Made by a program: the position numbers and the translations under genes. From the NCBI RefSeq assembly GCF_965137335.1, contig NZ_CBCRZD010000005.1: 64,000 bases of DNA; one strand, 5' to 3'. The notes below the pieces were generated by a model. The model had not been told where the DNA came from and did not search any database. It saw only the letters and a program-made list of their open reading frames with translations. Source of the DNA: Empedobacter stercoris (GTDB lineage Bacteria; Bacteroidota; Bacteroidia; Flavobacteriales; Weeksellaceae). Of this stretch, positions 63,685 to 64,000 are shown piece by piece. Position 1 is the first letter of the stretch. Every line of letters starts with the position of its first letter.

Positions 63685-63945
63685 TTTTTTTCTTAAGAGA
63701 AAGAATAGGGACGTAAAAAAGAAAAAAGAACCTTGAAAAATATATTTTGACAAAGAGATAACGTCATTTTCCCAATTTTCATTTTTTCCATACATTAGAG
63801 CAGCTATAATTAAATATGAAAGTATTATACCTCCAAAAATAAACGATAAGTAATTTAAAGTAATAGGTATTGTTTTCTTCCAAATTTTAAGAATTTCATT
63901 ATTACTAATAATAATATTTCTCATTTTTAAAATTGCTTTTTCCAT
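63682..63945 (-). CDS. Small two-helix membrane protein
   Basis: This 87-residue protein has two membrane helices (about 25-50 and 68-83). Unknown function. It precedes the PH-domain gene and is probably co-transcribed with it. Its start context TAATACTATGG is the same as at 32275, 32792 and 35758 at the other end of the element. Confidence 0.55.
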   Translation of the reverse strand: MEKAILKMRNIIISNNEILKIWKKTIPITLNYLSFIFGGIILSYLIIAALMYGKNENWENDVISLSKYIFQGSFFFFTSLFFLLRKK

Positions 63946-64000
63946 AGTATTATTTATTTTGTATTTGTTTTATTTTATTCAGATTATATACATCAAACTT

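Larger units (their letters stand above)
31974..64000. mobile_element. Integrative conjugative element, Bacteroidetes Tra type (partial)
   Basis: From the 3' end of ssrA to the window end the gene content changes completely. It holds a toxin-antitoxin pair, a serine recombinase, a relaxase, ParA, a full set of Bacteroidetes TraE-TraN proteins, a coupling protein, a polyvalent primase/helicase and accessory genes. No core gene is seen. The left border at ssrA is inferred from the location and from ssrA being a common att site. The right border is outside the window: no second copy of the ssrA 3' end (GTTCGAATCCCGCC) was noticed. No tyrosine integrase is visible. An integrated plasmid is the main alternative. 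Confidence 0.8.

Overview
The window looks like the chromosome of a member of the Bacteroidota, order Flavobacteriales, probably near Weeksellaceae (Empedobacter, Chryseobacterium and Elizabethkingia relatives). The evidence is AT-rich DNA, GLPGLI, DUF4292 and GldH proteins, the order pbp1A-gldH-ricT, promoter words of the TAnnTTTG type, and a tmRNA whose tag reads GNEEYALAA. The genus is not proven.

Positions 1 to about 31.5 kb are ordinary core chromosome. They hold a tyrosine phosphatase, a siderophore-interacting flavoprotein, and a cluster of large exported peptidases (S9D-like, DPP IV-like S9B, M1) with rluF and an ArsC-like protein. Next comes an envelope block (tatA, envC-like, DUF4292 lipoprotein, sugar nucleotidyltransferase, dut, flippase), then gpsA, metG, pbp1A-gldH-ricT, an MBL-fold hydrolase, gltX and a DUF779/aldehyde dehydrogenase pair. 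Strong hairpin terminators separate most units.

The tmRNA gene ssrA (31577-31973) marks the border. From its 3' end to the end of the window lies an integrative conjugative element of the Bacteroidetes Tra type. Its far end and any tyrosine integrase are not in view. Left part (32.0-35.7 kb, minus strand): small accessory genes joined by a recurring leader starting TAATCTCA, a HigBA toxin-antitoxin pair, a serine recombinase and a lipoprotein. Then come a 33-bp tandem repeat with ambiguous bases and a candidate oriT. Transfer part (36.4-54.0 kb, plus strand): RHH accessory protein, MOBP-like relaxase, ParA and partner, TraD-like protein, TraE (VirB2), TraF (VirB3), TraG (VirB4), four related secreted proteins, TraJ-like (VirB6), TraK (VirB8), TraL-like, TraM (VirB10), TraN (VirB9), VirD4-type coupling protein and an M23 peptidase. 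A second plus-strand unit (54.3-62.6 kb) holds a DUF3945-like protein, a lipoprotein, a 1857-residue primase/methylase/helicase polyvalent protein and a Fic protein. The last 1.4 kb holds three minus-strand envelope genes.

The most unusual feature is that the VirB4/TraG ATPase (40329-43385) carries a complete-looking DnaJ J domain, with its HPD motif, between Walker A and Walker B. This suggests direct recruitment of host DnaK to the conjugation motor. Other points of interest are the quartet of consecutive genes sharing a C-terminal signature, the leader repeated at both ends of the element, a 25-bp sequence repeated ahead of the two transfer-side units, and a 108-codon ORF nested in the polyvalent gene.
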